From Prorocentrum cordatum (lineage: Eukaryota > Sar > Dinophyceae > Prorocentrales > Prorocentraceae), in NCBI GenBank assembly GCA_963575745.1, contig CAUYUJ010014320.1, positions 312,501-376,500 on the forward strand: a stretch of DNA of 64,000 nt. Reading direction: 5' to 3'. Below, one piece after another: positions 1 to 10,680 of this stretch (position 1 is its first letter; each line of letters opens with the position of its first letter). Both the position numbers and the translations under genes were made by a program. The notes below the pieces were generated by a model. That model was not told the origin of the DNA. It saw only the letters and a program-made list of their open reading frames with translations, and searched no databases.

Positions 1-767
1 ATGTTGAAAACGACTCGCCCTCAATCCGTGAAGCTCTTGCAAATTTGTAGAGCGAATGCACGCGGCGTTAAGGCGAGAGCCACTCTTTGAAAACGACCCG
101 CCCTCCAACTGGGAAGCTGCTGCCAATTCCAAGGCTTCCGGATCATAAATGGTGAGGAAGTCTCAGGCGAAACGCCTGGCCGGCCCTGAAAGCTTGCCTC
201 GGGTGAGACGGGGAGAAGTTATGTATAAGGAAAAAGACTGCAGGAAAGGAAAGGAAACGGAGGAGGAAGAAAGCAGGAGGAGGAGAAGGAAGGAGTCTCT
301 CAGCTCCCGGTTGGGGCCTAGCGGAGCAGCGCCATTCCGCCCCCCTCGAGGCGGAGCCGTCGGGAGATCGGCAACTTGGAGAGCCACGGCGGAGCATGGG
401 CGCGCGCCTGGCCGCTGAGCCACAATGCACGCGCAGCGGGGTGGTGCTGACGAGGGCGAGGGCGAAAGGAAGAAAGAGGATCAGGGCGACGGCTCTTAAA
501 TATCGTAAGGGCAAGTGTCACCCGCGCACAGGGGTCCCCCTGAGCGGTGACACCCAACGCGGCTAAGGGGCTGCTGCGCTTTCGTTCTTTAGCTGCTGGG
601 GGGCTCCCTCCTTTCTTCGGCGGAGTTCATTGGGCTTGAGTCTCCTTGTCCTCCTCCTCCTCCTCCTCCTCCTAGTCCTTTCTGCTCTGCACTGCAACAT
701 CGTAGCCTCCCTCGCACGCGCGGGCTCGCGATGGCGGTTGGGAGCGGAGGGTAGGGGATTAAATCAT
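1..767. other. Gene-poor stretch, no gene seen
   Basis: No reading frame here looks like protein. The first ~110 bases contain two loosely similar copies of a 'GAAAACGACYCGCCCTC' motif. Positions 240-300 are purine-rich (AGGAGG) and 648-675 is a short CCT run. Short frames on both strands are arginine/serine low-complexity translations of these runs. Confidence 0.5.
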
Positions 768-923
768 GGCATAACATAAGACTCGGAGGTCCGCGCGAAT
801 TCTTTGGCTCGGCGCTGGGGCCCCCTGGAGCGCTCCGCGCGCCAAGGGCGGGGGTCCAACGCCAATCCGAAACTCCGTGCGGGCCTCCGAGTTGTTATGT
901 TTATGTCAGTGTTTGTTCCCCTA
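768..923. mobile_element. MITE-B copy 1, 5' end eroded
   Basis: This is a foldback element of the family best seen at 3,051-3,249. The arms read ACTCGGAGGTCCGCGCG on the left and CGGGCCTCCGAGTTGTTATG on the right, followed by GTTTGTTCCCCTA. The left terminal AGGGGAACAAAAAGT is lost or diverged. The interior carries a second palindromic GC-rich core (GGCGCTGGGG...). Confidence 0.65.
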
Positions 924-1194
924 GGTGGGGGCGGGAAGGGGGTCTTGGGTCAGACGGAGGGAAGATGAGGGGATCTTTGGAGTAGAGGCTCGGCGAATCT
1001 GTAGCGTCAACGCCGCCTTTGAGCCCATGCCATTTGGCGATGATTGGGCTCTTGTGCTTGTTACGACGTGTGCCTTCTGCATCACCGAGCACAATGAAAA
1101 CTGACAGTAATAATGCGCGAAAAGATGCAAGTCCCTTGGAGGTCCATATCGAAGCTGTTCGAGCGAGGCTCGCCATCGAAAGTGCCCTCGAGAC

Positions 1195-1440
1195 CCAAAA
1201 GGTGATCGATCTGAAAAGGGGCGGTGCAATAGATTTGGGACAATAGTTTTGCAAATGTATTGCGCCAGGGTATTGTGTTGCATTATATTGCAATGAATGC
1301 ATCGCACGCGAAAATTTAGCAATACATTTGCGCACCGAAATGTATTGCACACCCAAGTCGATTGCAACCCATCAAATCTATTGCACCAAATCTATTGCAC
1401 CACCCCCTCTTCGCTGGAACCCCTTTTGGATCAACCAGGA
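1195..1440. repeat. Foldback around TATTGCA repeats
   Basis: Imperfect inverted arms at about 1,195-1,243 and 1,385-1,440 share GGTGCAATAGATTTGG and its complement, with a further CCAAAAGG match outward. The ~140-bp interior is AT-rich and has repeated TATTGCA/TGCAATA words. It may be a non-autonomous element; no clear target duplication was found. Confidence 0.5.
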
Positions 1441-1804
1441 CGTGGTTAAATTGAGACCCCCCAAAAGATACAGTAGTAGCTTCGGGAACTCCACGCATCC
1501 TTATCATCGGTTTCGACTGTATCGCCAATCAGAAGACGGTCACACGGGCAGTCCAGGAGATAGGATTACGCGAGCAGTCCGGACATGGGGATCAGGGGGG
1601 ACGATCGGGCGAGGAGGGAGGTGTCAGGCGTGAAGAGAGGATGAAGCGGGCAGCCCTCGACCTCGGAAAGCTGGCAAGAGGAGGACGTGAACATGGATGA
1701 GGAGGAGGAGAAGCAAGAGGGCGAAGAGGATGCGATGGGGTTGGACGATCACGAGGGGGAGCGGGGAGCGGTAGGGGGGGCCGGCTCAGGGAGGCGGAGC
1801 AGCG

Positions 1805-1950
1805 ACCTCGACTCGGCAATACATCGCCGACGGATCGGCGATAGACCCTCGATAGCGAAACCGCAGGTTCCCCGGTTGGGTGGGCTATCAAGCACCATCG
1901 GCGATCTATGGGCAATCGGGGCGCGATACATCCCCACTGAGCCTATCCCC
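1805..1950. repeat. Degenerate ATCGGCGAT palindrome block
   Basis: The block has repeated near-palindromic words such as ATCGGCGAT and ATACATCGCCGA. The same words form the interior of MITE-F at 6,702-6,933, so this may be an old relic of that family that lost its ends. Confidence 0.35.
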
Positions 1951-2012
1951 CGTCACAGTCGCCCCTGAAGGATGAGGACAGATTCGGATGAGGATGAATC
2001 GTGAATCTAGCT

Positions 2013-2170
2013 TTAGGTCGGGTATGTCCCCCTACAGGCAGATTCTGGAAGGAAAATAAAATATAGTCAAACTGCTAAACAACCACTGAAAAAAAAAACA
2101 TGGAACATCGTCACCCGACTACTTTCTTGAACTATTCTTGAACATTCCTCCTGTAGAGGGCTTAGTGGGC
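2013..2170. mobile_element. MITE-A copy 1, right end degenerate
   Basis: The left end TTAGGTCGGGTATGTCC plus CCTACAGG matches the other copies, and the right end keeps CATTCCTCCTGTAGAGGG. The outer part of the right TIR (ACAGGCCCGACTTA in other copies) is replaced by CTTAGTGGGCC. The interior is AT-rich in a GC-rich setting, with an A10 run. No target duplication is visible. Confidence 0.6.
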
Positions 2171-2189
2171 CCTGGAAACGACAGGGCCA

Positions 2190-2350
2190 TTTTTTTTTAC
2201 CGGTTCCGTTTTGCCGTTTTGTGCCGGTTCCGACGCCGTTTTTTTACCGGTTCCGTCGCCGTTGTCTGACCGGTTCCGGCTCCAGTTCCGATGCTGGAGC
2301 TGTTTGTGTTGCCGTTTCCGGTCGCCGTTTTTCTGCCGTTTCCATTTTCA
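2190..2350. repeat. CCGGTTCCGNCGCCGTTTTT degenerate array
   Basis: About eight diverged ~20-bp units (CCGGTTCCG, GCCGTTTTT) run head to tail. There is no coding signal. Confidence 0.55.
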
Positions 2351-2496
2351 GTAAGCATTTATTTGGAAGCGGTGAAAGAACGGCCCTGCCGTAGTTTCCG
2401 GGGCCCACAAAGGTAGAGGGACCTGCCCAGCTTATATCTAGCTGGCATGTTTGGAGGACGTGTCGGGCGCCTGGGCCATCCCACAGCGATCCAGAA

Positions 2497-2657
2497 CTGA
2501 AGGGGCCCAGGACACAAATAAATACACACAAATAAAATGATCCCCCATATTTTCCCACATTTTCTGGGTTTTTGTCTTCCAACCCACTTCCCATATTTTC
2601 CTATATTTTCCTGGGAGTCGACGATTATTGTGTCTGTGTGTTTTTCCCCCTCCTGAA
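2497..2657. repeat. Dispersed repeat family C, copy 1
   Basis: This is an about 160-bp element starting GAAGGGGCCCAGGACACA and ending TGTGTCTGTGTGTTTTTCCC plus TCCTGA. The middle carries tandem CCATATTTTCC and TTTTTGTCTTCC words. Related copies lie at 35,625-35,862 and 57,121-57,280 in the same orientation. The ends are only weakly inverted (AGGGG...ACACA), so transposon class is not settled. Confidence 0.6.
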
Positions 2658-2698
2658 GAACGCTCTCCGAGAGCGTTGCAGAACGCTCTGGAGCGACC
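2658..2698. repeat. 40-bp GAGAGCGTT palindrome, copy 1
   Basis: It contains CGAGAGCGTTGCAGAACGCT, an almost perfect palindrome, extended by CTGGAGCGACC. A second copy lies at 38,341-38,378. It abuts the right end of family C here. Confidence 0.5.
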
Positions 2699-3050
2699 TA
2701 TCGTAGGCAAGCGCGTTCCACGACTCGCAGAGTAACTGCTCGCAGAGGACCTGGAGCCGGCATGGGGGGCTCACGATACGGTGCACCGATGCAGACATGT
2801 GCTTCGGACGTTTGCGAGTGAGCACTTTGCGAGTAGTGGAGCGCGCTCGGTGATGTCCTCACCCAGGGCCCGCCCGACAGAAGCGGCAGGAGGATCGGGG
2901 TCGGCCAAGAGGGGGGCGTCCAAGAGGGGGGGGCGCGAATCGTGGCCGGCGGCACGTGCGCGGCCCAGGGGGGGGGATAGGGGCAGGGACGTGTTGAAAT
3001 CAGAAGAGGCGCCATGAGATCTGGGGAAATGTCATGGCCCACGCCATGAT

Positions 3051-3249
3051 CAGGGGAACGAAAAGTGACATAAACATAAAAACTCGAAGGTCCGCGCGGA
3101 TTTCTCGGATCGGCGCTGGACCCCCCTCGCTGGCGCGCGGAGTGCGCCAGGGGCGGCGCCGGAGGCGCCGCCGGGGGTCCCCAGCGCCGATCCGAGAAAT
3201 CCGCGCGGGCCTCCGAGATTTCATGTTTATGTTACTTTTTGTTCCCCTA
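3051..3249. mobile_element. MITE-B copy 2, near-perfect foldback
   Basis: The two ~85-bp arms are almost exact reverse complements: AGGGGAACGAAAAGTGACAT on the left and ACTTTTTGTTCCCCT on the right, both followed inward by GGAGGYCCGCGCGGATTTCT. The apex is GC-rich (GGCGGCGCCGGAGGCGCC). ATGAT at 3,046-3,050 and 3,250-3,254 may be a 5-bp target duplication. There is no coding capacity. Relatives lie at 768, 17,451 and 49,567. Confidence 0.8.
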
Positions 3250-3453
3250 ATGATATACCCCCCCCCTTAGTCTTCACCCCCCTCCTTGCCGCCCCCCGAG
3301 AGGAGAACCTCGAGGTGGCGGTCTGCGCGCGTGCCGGGACGGAACGAGACGGTGAGGGGGTGGCAGAGCGTCGGGCTGCGCACGGGCAGCCGCCCCAAGC
3401 AGCGTCGGGTGGCGCACCAACAGCTCCCCCAGGCAGTCCCCAGACTGGTTCCG

Positions 3454-3678
3454 ACCTCCTCCTCCTCCTCCTCCTCCTCCCCTCATCCTCCTCCTCCCCC
3501 TCCTCCTCCTCCTCCTCTTCCTCCTCCTGTGCCAGAGGCCCCTGGACGGGCCTGCGTCATCAGTCCCCTCAGTCCCCTCCTCCTCCTCCCCCTCCCCCTC
3601 TTCCTCCTCCTCCTCCTCATCCTCCTCCTCCTCCTCCTCCTCCTCCTCCTCCTCCTCCTCCTCCTCCTCCTCCCCCTC
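3454..3678. repeat. (CCT)n tract
   Basis: Two long CCT runs are separated by a short unique segment. All frames across it give Pro, Leu, Ser, Glu or Arg homopolymers and should not be taken as proteins. Nothing gene-like was seen between 3,250 and 4,150. Confidence 0.85.
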
Positions 3679-4159
3679 CAGTCCCCAGATTGGTTCCGAG
3701 AACCCCACAGGTCTGGACGTAGACTGTTCACGGCACCCTGGTAGCCCTTGTAAAACTTTCTCGTGCCCCTGAGCCAACCCGCATACCAGGGGGGGGGCTG
3801 GACCAACTGGAGGTCGCGAGTGGACAAACTGTCAACGTTGCCCAAGCTTGCCACAGAACAGCCCTCAGGATAGCGCAGAATGGCCCAGACTGGTCTGTAG
3901 CATGGTCCCGAGACGTCAAACCGCCCAGGGTGCCACTGAGAGAACAAAACCATCGAAACAATTAAAATGCTTCGATGGTGATCGCTTTATCGTCTTTTCA
4001 GCGTACGGTGAGCCTCTGAAGCCTATGGCTCCGACATTGCCTAGCCTTGACACGGCCCCGGGAAAGCCCCAAGGACAATTGCCTCTGCGCGAAGTGCTGG
4101 GCCCAGCCTGAGCCCCAACATTATCCATGAAACGATGAAAAGCGTGGGGGCGTAAGACC

Positions 4160-5730
4160 GGTGGAGACCCTAAATGGCATGTGTCATGGGCTGCTCCAAT
4201 CTTCCCCGCCCGATCACCGAACCGCGCTGTCCCCGCTCGACCTACTTAACTATATTCGATGGGTTGCGCCACGGGTTACGCCAAACACCCTCCGCGATTG
4301 CCAACCGTGTCTGTGTGCTTTCCATGAGTTGCGCCACAGATCACCACACAAATTGCACTACAGCCGAAAATGCGATCAAACAAAGTATCGGTCAAGAAGC
4401 CCGGGCCAGCTTCCCAGAGAAACAAGTGCGGTCCAACTCATGTTGTCAACGCTGGAGGGGCGAACGTGCTCAAGACACTGGGCCAACCTTACCATAAGTT
4501 GGCCGAGCAACGCTGGCCCCGCTTCTCCGGAGGAGGCTTCTCAATCAGATGCTCGACTGCAGGGTATCCCAGCCCGACCGCCGCACCCCGATCCCCCCCC
4601 GCCCTGCATGCCTTCCACGTGCTGCGCGGCAGGCTGCGCCAGACACCCCGCCCCCTACCGGATCGCGGGCGCTCCCTCTTCCGCAGGCGTCGAGCCACAG
4701 AGCCCACAAATTGCACGGCGCGCCACACCGAATCGCTGCCCCACCCCGCCGCGTGCACCTTATACCCAGATTGTGCCACGGGCTGCGCCGCGAGTTGCGC
4801 CAGACACTGCGCGCCCTGCCGCGCTAGGATGCCTCCACTCGGTCTGCTTCCAGAAGTTGCGCCACAAGCTGAGCCACCGATTGCGCCAGACACTCCGCGC
4901 CATAACAAGCCGCCTTTTCACCACTCTGTCAATCATCCTTTGGGTGCGCCGCAGGCAGCGCCAAGCTACCCGCGCCCTACTGGATCTCGGTTTTCCAACT
5001 CTGTCGACCATACTGCGCCAAAGGATGCGCCACGAATTTCCCAACACACACGGTAGGCCTTACTGAATCGTGAGGAATCCGTTCCGGTCTACGTTCCACA
5101 TGCTCTCGCCATTGGTTGAACCAAATGCTGTGCCAGAAACCCTGTGCGGGCCCTGCAGGATTACGAGCTCCCAGCCGCGCCTGTTCTTCCATATGTTGCG
5201 CCACAAATTGCACAGCAGGTTGGGACGAACGCCCTGCGCCCTACCAGTTGTCTTTACCCCACCATGCCTGCACCCCATCGGTTTCGCAACAGCTTGCGCC
5301 ATGCGCGCAACGTCCTATCGCGGTCCCCTCACCCTGTTGCACCTTCACTCTGCCAGCAGCCCATATCTTGTTCCAACTGCCCGGCCCGACCACCGATCCT
5401 GGACCTCTCGCATATGTGACATGTACACCTTGGATCGCTTGAAACAGAGGTTGCGCCAGGCACCCTGCACACCCCGTGTCCTACCAAATCGTGATTGCCC
5501 CACCCGGGCTAACTTCCATGGGTTGTGGGATAGCTTGCACCATGGGCTTCACCACACACTTCGCAACCTGCTGGATCGTTGCTTTCCCACTCTGCCTGCC
5601 CTGCACGGGTGGCGCTCACGGGTAGACACCCCAGGCCGTCACCGAATCGCGCAAGTCCCCGTACCTTTCCTACCACAGGTGGCGCCGTCGTTGCGCCACG
5701 GGCTCTCCTACCACATCCACGTCCAGGCGG
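4160..5730. repeat. Degenerate TTGCGCCAC satellite
   Basis: Recurrent words TTGCGCCAC, GCGCCAGACACYCYGCG, CCCTACCRAATCG and CCACTCTGCC return at irregular intervals of roughly 50-75 bp. The long proline/cysteine-rich frames across the block are a by-product. I see no splice signals or conserved protein motif. Confidence 0.6.
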
Positions 5731-5762
5731 TGATGCACCTTCCAGATCTTTAGGGAACCCAC

Positions 5763-5895
5763 AAAGGACGTACGCGCCCAGCTATGTACATGAACACGGC
5801 CCCTTGACCCGCGAGACCGGCCGCGTGATACGAACATTCGCGCAAGGCGAACTCTCGAAACCAGCGTGGGTTCATGTACGTGTACGTCCTTCTTT
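5763..5895. repeat. Inverted repeat AAGGACGTAC
   Basis: The left arm (AAGGACGTACGCG, TACATGAAC) and right arm (GTTCATGTACGTGTACGTCC) face each other across ~80 bp. This may be a small foldback. The following 5,900-6,350 stretch shows nothing recognisable. Confidence 0.4.
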
Positions 5896-6384
5896 CGCTC
5901 CTGAATCTTAGCAGAACACCATGCGCAACTTAGAAGAAAGAGTACGAGGAGCACAAGCGTCGATTACCACGCCGCTGCCCCCTGGCAGGTCTCTCGCCAA
6001 CTCTCGGGCGGGCATGGCAGAAGAGCGCAGCCGCCTCCACAAAAGATGTTTTTTTGCGCGGCAGGAGGAGGCAGGTAGCATCGTAGGGGTAAACTTCGTC
6101 CCGATGTCCATTCCGCTGGCTGACCCTCCCAGCAGAAAGGCCTCGGCGTGCGTGGCGTCGTTCGCTCCTGCGGTGCCGTGGGGAACCGCTCGGCATCCAG
6201 ATGTAACACCCAGGCTCGAGATCCACTTCTGCGTTTTCGCAACAAGGGAAAAAGTGCTCGGCCTACATTCTTTCGCGCTTTCTCGCAGACTTTCCCTATC
6301 CCTCGCTCTCGTCAGTCCAACCATGAATCTTTTCAAAGCAACGCACACGGGAGAAGGAAGGGGGAGGGAGGGGAAGAGGGCTAC

Positions 6385-6426
6385 CCTCCGCCGCCGCCGC
6401 CGCCGCCGCCGCCTGGCTCACGGGCT

Positions 6427-6463
<37 letters not shown>

Positions 6464-6545
6464 ATCCCTCTCTCTCTCTGTCTCCCTCTCTCTCTCTATA
6501 TCAATCTCTCTCGCTCTTTCTCTCCCTCCCCCCTCTTTTCTCTTC
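6385..6545. repeat. (CCG)n and (CT)n microsatellites
   Basis: A CCG run at about 6,389-6,412 is followed by an interrupted CT run to 6,545. No gene was seen. Confidence 0.8.
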
Positions 6546-6701
6546 TGCTGCCCCGTGCCCCCTGTTCGCCCCTCTCCCCCGCTATAAACTTGTTACGTGC
6601 ATGCCGCAATTGTTTCCTTCTCGCGGTCCCGTCATTAGGAGGGGCAGAACCGCGACTGCCCCAGGAAGAGGAGGCGCAACTCGACAACGAGGCACCTCTT
6701 A

Positions 6702-6933
6702 TAGAGGCCTCCTCGATGCGGTCCGAGTAGATGGGGTCGGAGGATCGCGCCACATCGCTGATACATCGGCGATGTATCGGCGATGCACCGGCGATACATT
6801 GGCGACGTCGGCGATGCAACGGCGACGTCGGCGTGGGGAAACACGGGATCCACATCGAGCCGCACCGTCGATGCATCGGGGATGCGGAGCGATCCTCTGA
6901 CCCCATCGACTCCGACCCCATCTAAGAGGCCTA
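6702..6933. mobile_element. MITE-F, complete copy
   Basis: Terminal inverted arms of about 45 bp are present. The left reads TAGAGGCCTCCTCGATG...GATGGGGTCGGAGGATCGC. The right, reversed, reads TAGGCCTCTTAGATGGGGTC...GGATCGC. The interior is made of near-palindromic GATACATCGGCGATG words. No target duplication could be established. A solo right end lies at 27,410-27,453. Confidence 0.65.
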
Positions 6934-7690
6934 GATCTCAAGATCAAGAGTGCCACAGGGTGCGAAGACAGGCTAGCAAGGACCACGTGGAGGAATCCGC
7001 CACCGTGCCGCTGGTCACAGAGTGGGAGCGTCTTCGGGTCCTCTGCCCGATCCCCTGAGCCTCAGTCCTCGGTTCTGAAAAGTCAAATGGGGGCCCGGGC
7101 CCACATTTCCGCAACCTATCGGGGATTGTCGCGAGCCCTCGCGTGACTTTTTCGGGCCCGCGAGGGCCCCAAGACGGGCCCAAGCAGCCTCGAAGACTAC
7201 CCAGCCTCCAGTCCAGCTCAAGGAAGAGAAACACGTTCTGGGGCCTTACTCTGGCGAGGCGAAAGAGGAGAAGATCTGGAGAAGGTGGCAAAAGCTAAAC
7301 CGTTCTCCCTCCACCCCAGGGTAAACCCCCACATCGCGGGCTTCGGAAGGCTCCAGGCTGAGGCCAAGACAGCCCGAAAGCATCATGACATCATGAGGAG
7401 GAGTAGCCCATTCCCGCGCAAGGATACTGCATTTCTCAACAGGGGGGGGGACTCTCGACTGGCGAGCTTCCCATGTCATGCCCACGCTCGTTGCTCAAGG
7501 TTTCGACCAGCTGGGGTCTCGCAGAAGCCCCGAAAACGGATGCTCCGATGGCCAAATGAGGAATATGTCGCCGCGCCGCTTCGTTTGAACACGCCCAAGT
7601 AGAGCCGCGCGTCGGAACAAACGGCGCGGCGGCTTATGCACCTTCACGGCACCAACCTGCCATCTATTCACTGTGGCCCCCGCTTCAACT
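6934..7690. other. No gene seen
   Basis: This is mixed-sequence DNA with GGGCCC-rich words near 7,090-7,200. No frame shows a protein-like composition over more than ~60 codons that I would defend. Confidence 0.4.
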
Positions 7691-7699
7691 CTCGGCTCC

Positions 7700-7869
7700 A
7701 CCACTACCAGCCTGGAACATATCCCTATCCCTATGCTGGGCACCTCCTCATCACGATGCCAATCTTGGGGATTCCCTTATTTTTTGAGGGCGAATCCCTA
7801 AGATTGTCATCGCCTTTTGGCGTGTCAATCTTAGGGATAGGGATACGTTCGAGGCTGGTAACACCACCT
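7700..7869. mobile_element. Foldback with ATCCCTATCCCTA arms
   Basis: The left arm ACCAGCCTGGAACATATCCC is the inverse of the right arm GGGATACGTTCGAGGCTGGT with three mismatches over 28 bp. A second, nested inverted pair (CAATCTTGGGGATTCCC and its partner) sits at 7,761-7,808. The flanks share CACCAC at the same offset, which is weak evidence for a target duplication. Confidence 0.55.
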
Positions 7870-7899
7870 CTCCACGGCGGGACCAGCTGCGCGCAGCGG

Positions 7900-8455
7900 C
7901 GCGACGTCTCTTGAGCCGGTGCCCTCACCAACCGTGGTCAGCTTTCTTCTCAGCTCATCGGCTGGCAATCGTTGTCTGACTGCGCGGCTGCGCTGGCAAT
8001 GAACGCCCCGCTCACTCCTCCGAGGAGCATGCGTATGAGACTCCCCCCGCGTGCGCGTATCCTTTGCTGCCCTTGGCACGGTTTCTTGGCAAGGCTGAAT
8101 GCATGAAGCTGGTGTTCCGACCTCTGGCTTGCAACGTACTGTATTCCACCTGGCCCTAACATGTTCGTAATCAATTCGCATTAGACAATTGCAAGATCGC
8201 ATGATTGAGATGCAGCAAATTCCAGATCCAAGAACACCAGCGCGACGCGAACAACGCAACGGAATATCACGTTCCAAGGAACGGAGATACAACCTCCACT
8301 CCTCCCTCTTTGTTGCTGAGGTGCCACAGCTCCTTCACAACGTGCACGCGCGTGTTCTTACTGGCCGTCTCGCATCCGGAAATTCTCAATATCATAGTCA
8401 TCGCACGTCCGCCTTCGGTGCCATAAAAAGCGTAACAACATAGCTTCGCTAAACG
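7900..8455. other. No gene seen
   Basis: Short overlapping frames occur on both strands, with no recognisable domain, splice pattern or repeat. Confidence 0.4.
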
Positions 8456-8458
8456 GAA

Positions 8459-8971
8459 CCCTCTCTCGTGCCCCCCCCCCCCCGCAGACATCTCTGTCTG
8501 TGGTCCAATGCGCGCCGCGGTTTCGCAAACGCGGCGCTGGGGCGCCCCAAGGGGGTGGCCGCAAGGAGCGATGACGCTCTAACAGTCGCGCCCGCATTGC
8601 TGGGATGTCTCAAGCGGTGTGCCTGCTGCTCCTCCCCAGCCTCTTCCGGTTCTTGCAGCCCAGTGCTCGCCACGGCAGAGCAGGCGCGGCGCTCGGGCGC
8701 CCCAGTGGGGTAGCCGCCAGGGGCAAGGGCACTCCCACAGCCGCGCCCACCATGTGGGGGCGCCTCGGGCGGTGTGCCTGCTTCTGTCCCCCCTATGCCT
8801 TTTCTTTGCTGGCGGCCCAGTGCTCACCGCGAAATAGCACGCGCGGCAGATGCGCGCCCCGAAAGGAGGCCGCCAGGGGTGTGGACGCTCCACGCGTCGT
8901 GTCCAGATAGCGGGGATAGCTCGAGCGAGTGCCTGCCCCTGCCCCCCAAACTTTTCTCTGCCAGGTGGCCC
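8459..8971. repeat. 155-bp tandem repeat, cut by gap
   Basis: The word GCGGTGTGCCTGC (or a close variant) recurs at 8,614, 8,769 and 8,924, exactly 155 bp apart. Shared segments include GGCGCCCCA, GGCGCGGC and GCGCCCRC. About three diverged units are seen before the assembly gap, so the array probably continues into it. Confidence 0.7.
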
Positions 8972-9071
8972 NNNNNNNNNNNNNNNNNNNNNNNNNNNNN
9001 NNNNNNNNNNNNNNNNNNNNNNNNNNNNNNNNNNNNNNNNNNNNNNNNNNNNNNNNNNNNNNNNNNNNNNN
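8972..9071. other. Assembly gap of 100 N
   Basis: There are exactly 100 N, the usual size for a gap of unknown length. The left side is a 155-bp tandem array and the right side a different satellite. Confidence 0.98.
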
Positions 9072-9480
9072 CACTCAGACCAACTCGCCATCAGACCCAC
9101 CCACCTTCGGACGCACTTAAACTCAGACAACGTCGCACCCAGGCTTCATCCTACGCGTGTTTACAGTCATCACGCTCAAACGCAGACTCACCCGCACAAA
9201 AACTCACTCACCCGCAGGCCCACTCGCACTGTGACTCGATCGCGTCCAGACGAACTCAATCCCATACGCACTTATACCCATATCAATTCACACTCAAACT
9301 CACGGACACTCAGACTCGCCCACCCTCTGACTCATCTACAATCAGACTACCTCGCGCCCAGGCCCACTCACACTTATACTCGCTCGCAGTTATACTCGCT
9401 CGCACTCAGATTCGCTCGTACCCAGACCCACTCGTACTCCGATTTGCTATATCCAGACTCATTCACGCGCTTGCCGGAGC
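9072..9480. repeat. ACTCGC/ACTCAGAC satellite
   Basis: Degenerate 10-12-bp units such as CACTCAGAC, CTCGCAC and CCCACTCG run head to tail. A smaller patch of the same type lies at 14,095-14,225. Confidence 0.7.
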
Positions 9481-9719
9481 TGCCACGGTAAAAAGGGCAA
9501 GAATAACTTTTTTTTTTGTCTCTCTCTCTCTCTGTTCCACCGGTAATGTCCTCGTCTCTCCTGGAAGGTGCTCAGAGGAGGAGGACGTCACTGAAATCAT
9601 TGCTGTCCACGTCGTCGTTGCCGCACCTGTCGTCTACGCAAACTCACTCTCACACCCAGGTGCTAATAGACAGAGTTCCCCAGCGAGACGTGACAGGAGT
9701 ATGAGATGCATATATGGTT

Positions 9720-10215
9720 GACCCTGCTGAGCCGTATTGGAGCTCTCGTCGGCTGGCTGCTTCGATAGAATCCTTCCGAAAACCCTTCTGTAGGAGTCTT
9801 GGGGGCCTCTGGGGCTTCCTGGGGCTCCTCCTGAGCTGCCTGAGGCCTTCTTGGGGCCCTCTTGGGCGCCTTAGGGCCATAGGTGGGCGAGCCTGGGGGC
9901 CTCTCGGGACGCCCAGGAGGCTATGACGACCAATAGGGCCGAGTGCGCCGAAATCGTACCCACAAAAAGGAACGATGCGTTCCTCTTTGGGGCCTACTGG
10001 GGGTCCTCGTCTGGCCGCATGGGGCCGTCGAAGCACCCTGCTGATCCGTTCGGCGGCCATCTTGGGCTGCCTCTGGCTCTTCCTGGCCGTCGTTGGCGTT
10101 TCTTCGGGATATCTCGAAGCCTTCGTCGGACGTCGTGGGCCCTCCGGGGACGCCCTGGAACCAGCCTCCCCTTCTTGCGTAAACCGTGGCGGATCCGATT
10201 TTTTCGAAGCTGGTT
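9720..10215. repeat. Degenerate TTGGGGCC array
   Basis: Irregular 12-18-bp units of the type CTCTTGGGGCCGTCTTGGG run through this segment. Similar arrays lie at 20,470-20,960, 26,040-26,560 and 28,610-28,780, and in the opposite sense at 24,990-25,400. Translations are Gly/Leu/Pro-rich and not credible proteins. Confidence 0.55.
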
Positions 10216-10249
10216 GAATATTGGCACGGTACATGTGGAGAGACAGCGA

Positions 10250-10256
10250 GAGAGCG

Positions 10257-10294
<38 letters not shown>

Positions 10295-10470
10295 CAAAAC
10301 AAAAAAGGAAACAACCAAGAAAGAAGCGAGAAAGAGTAGAGAGAGGTAGAGAGAAAGAGGGAGAGAGAGAGAGAGAAAGCGACAAAAGCATAAAAACAGC
10401 CAGACAGACTGACTGACAGACAGACAGGCTGGCAGGCAAACAGACAAACAAATATTGAGAAGGCGCAAGA
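10250..10470. repeat. (TA), (GA) and GACAGACA microsatellites
   Basis: A short TA run is followed by GAGAGA and then CAGACAGACTGACTGACAGA-type sequence. No gene was seen between here and 10,680. Confidence 0.8.
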
Positions 10471-10680
10471 TCAGGTCGAGACGGGTTTGTGCCATTGGGT
10501 CCTGTAAAGCCGGAGGCCCACATCGCCTGCACAGCTTTGATATGAGGTCAGCCACGTGGGTGTAATCAAGAGACCATTCTCACATCCACCAAACAATCGG
10601 CCCCTTCTACTCTCCCTTCTCTCCTCTTTTTTTCCAACCATCCTGTGGTGTTGGGTCCTCGTTTTGAAGAGACGGTGGCC

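Noticed and set aside
9072-9480. CRISPR-like short repeats
   Set aside because: The units are degenerate, vary in length and have no conserved repeat/unique spacer alternation; the setting is eukaryotic.
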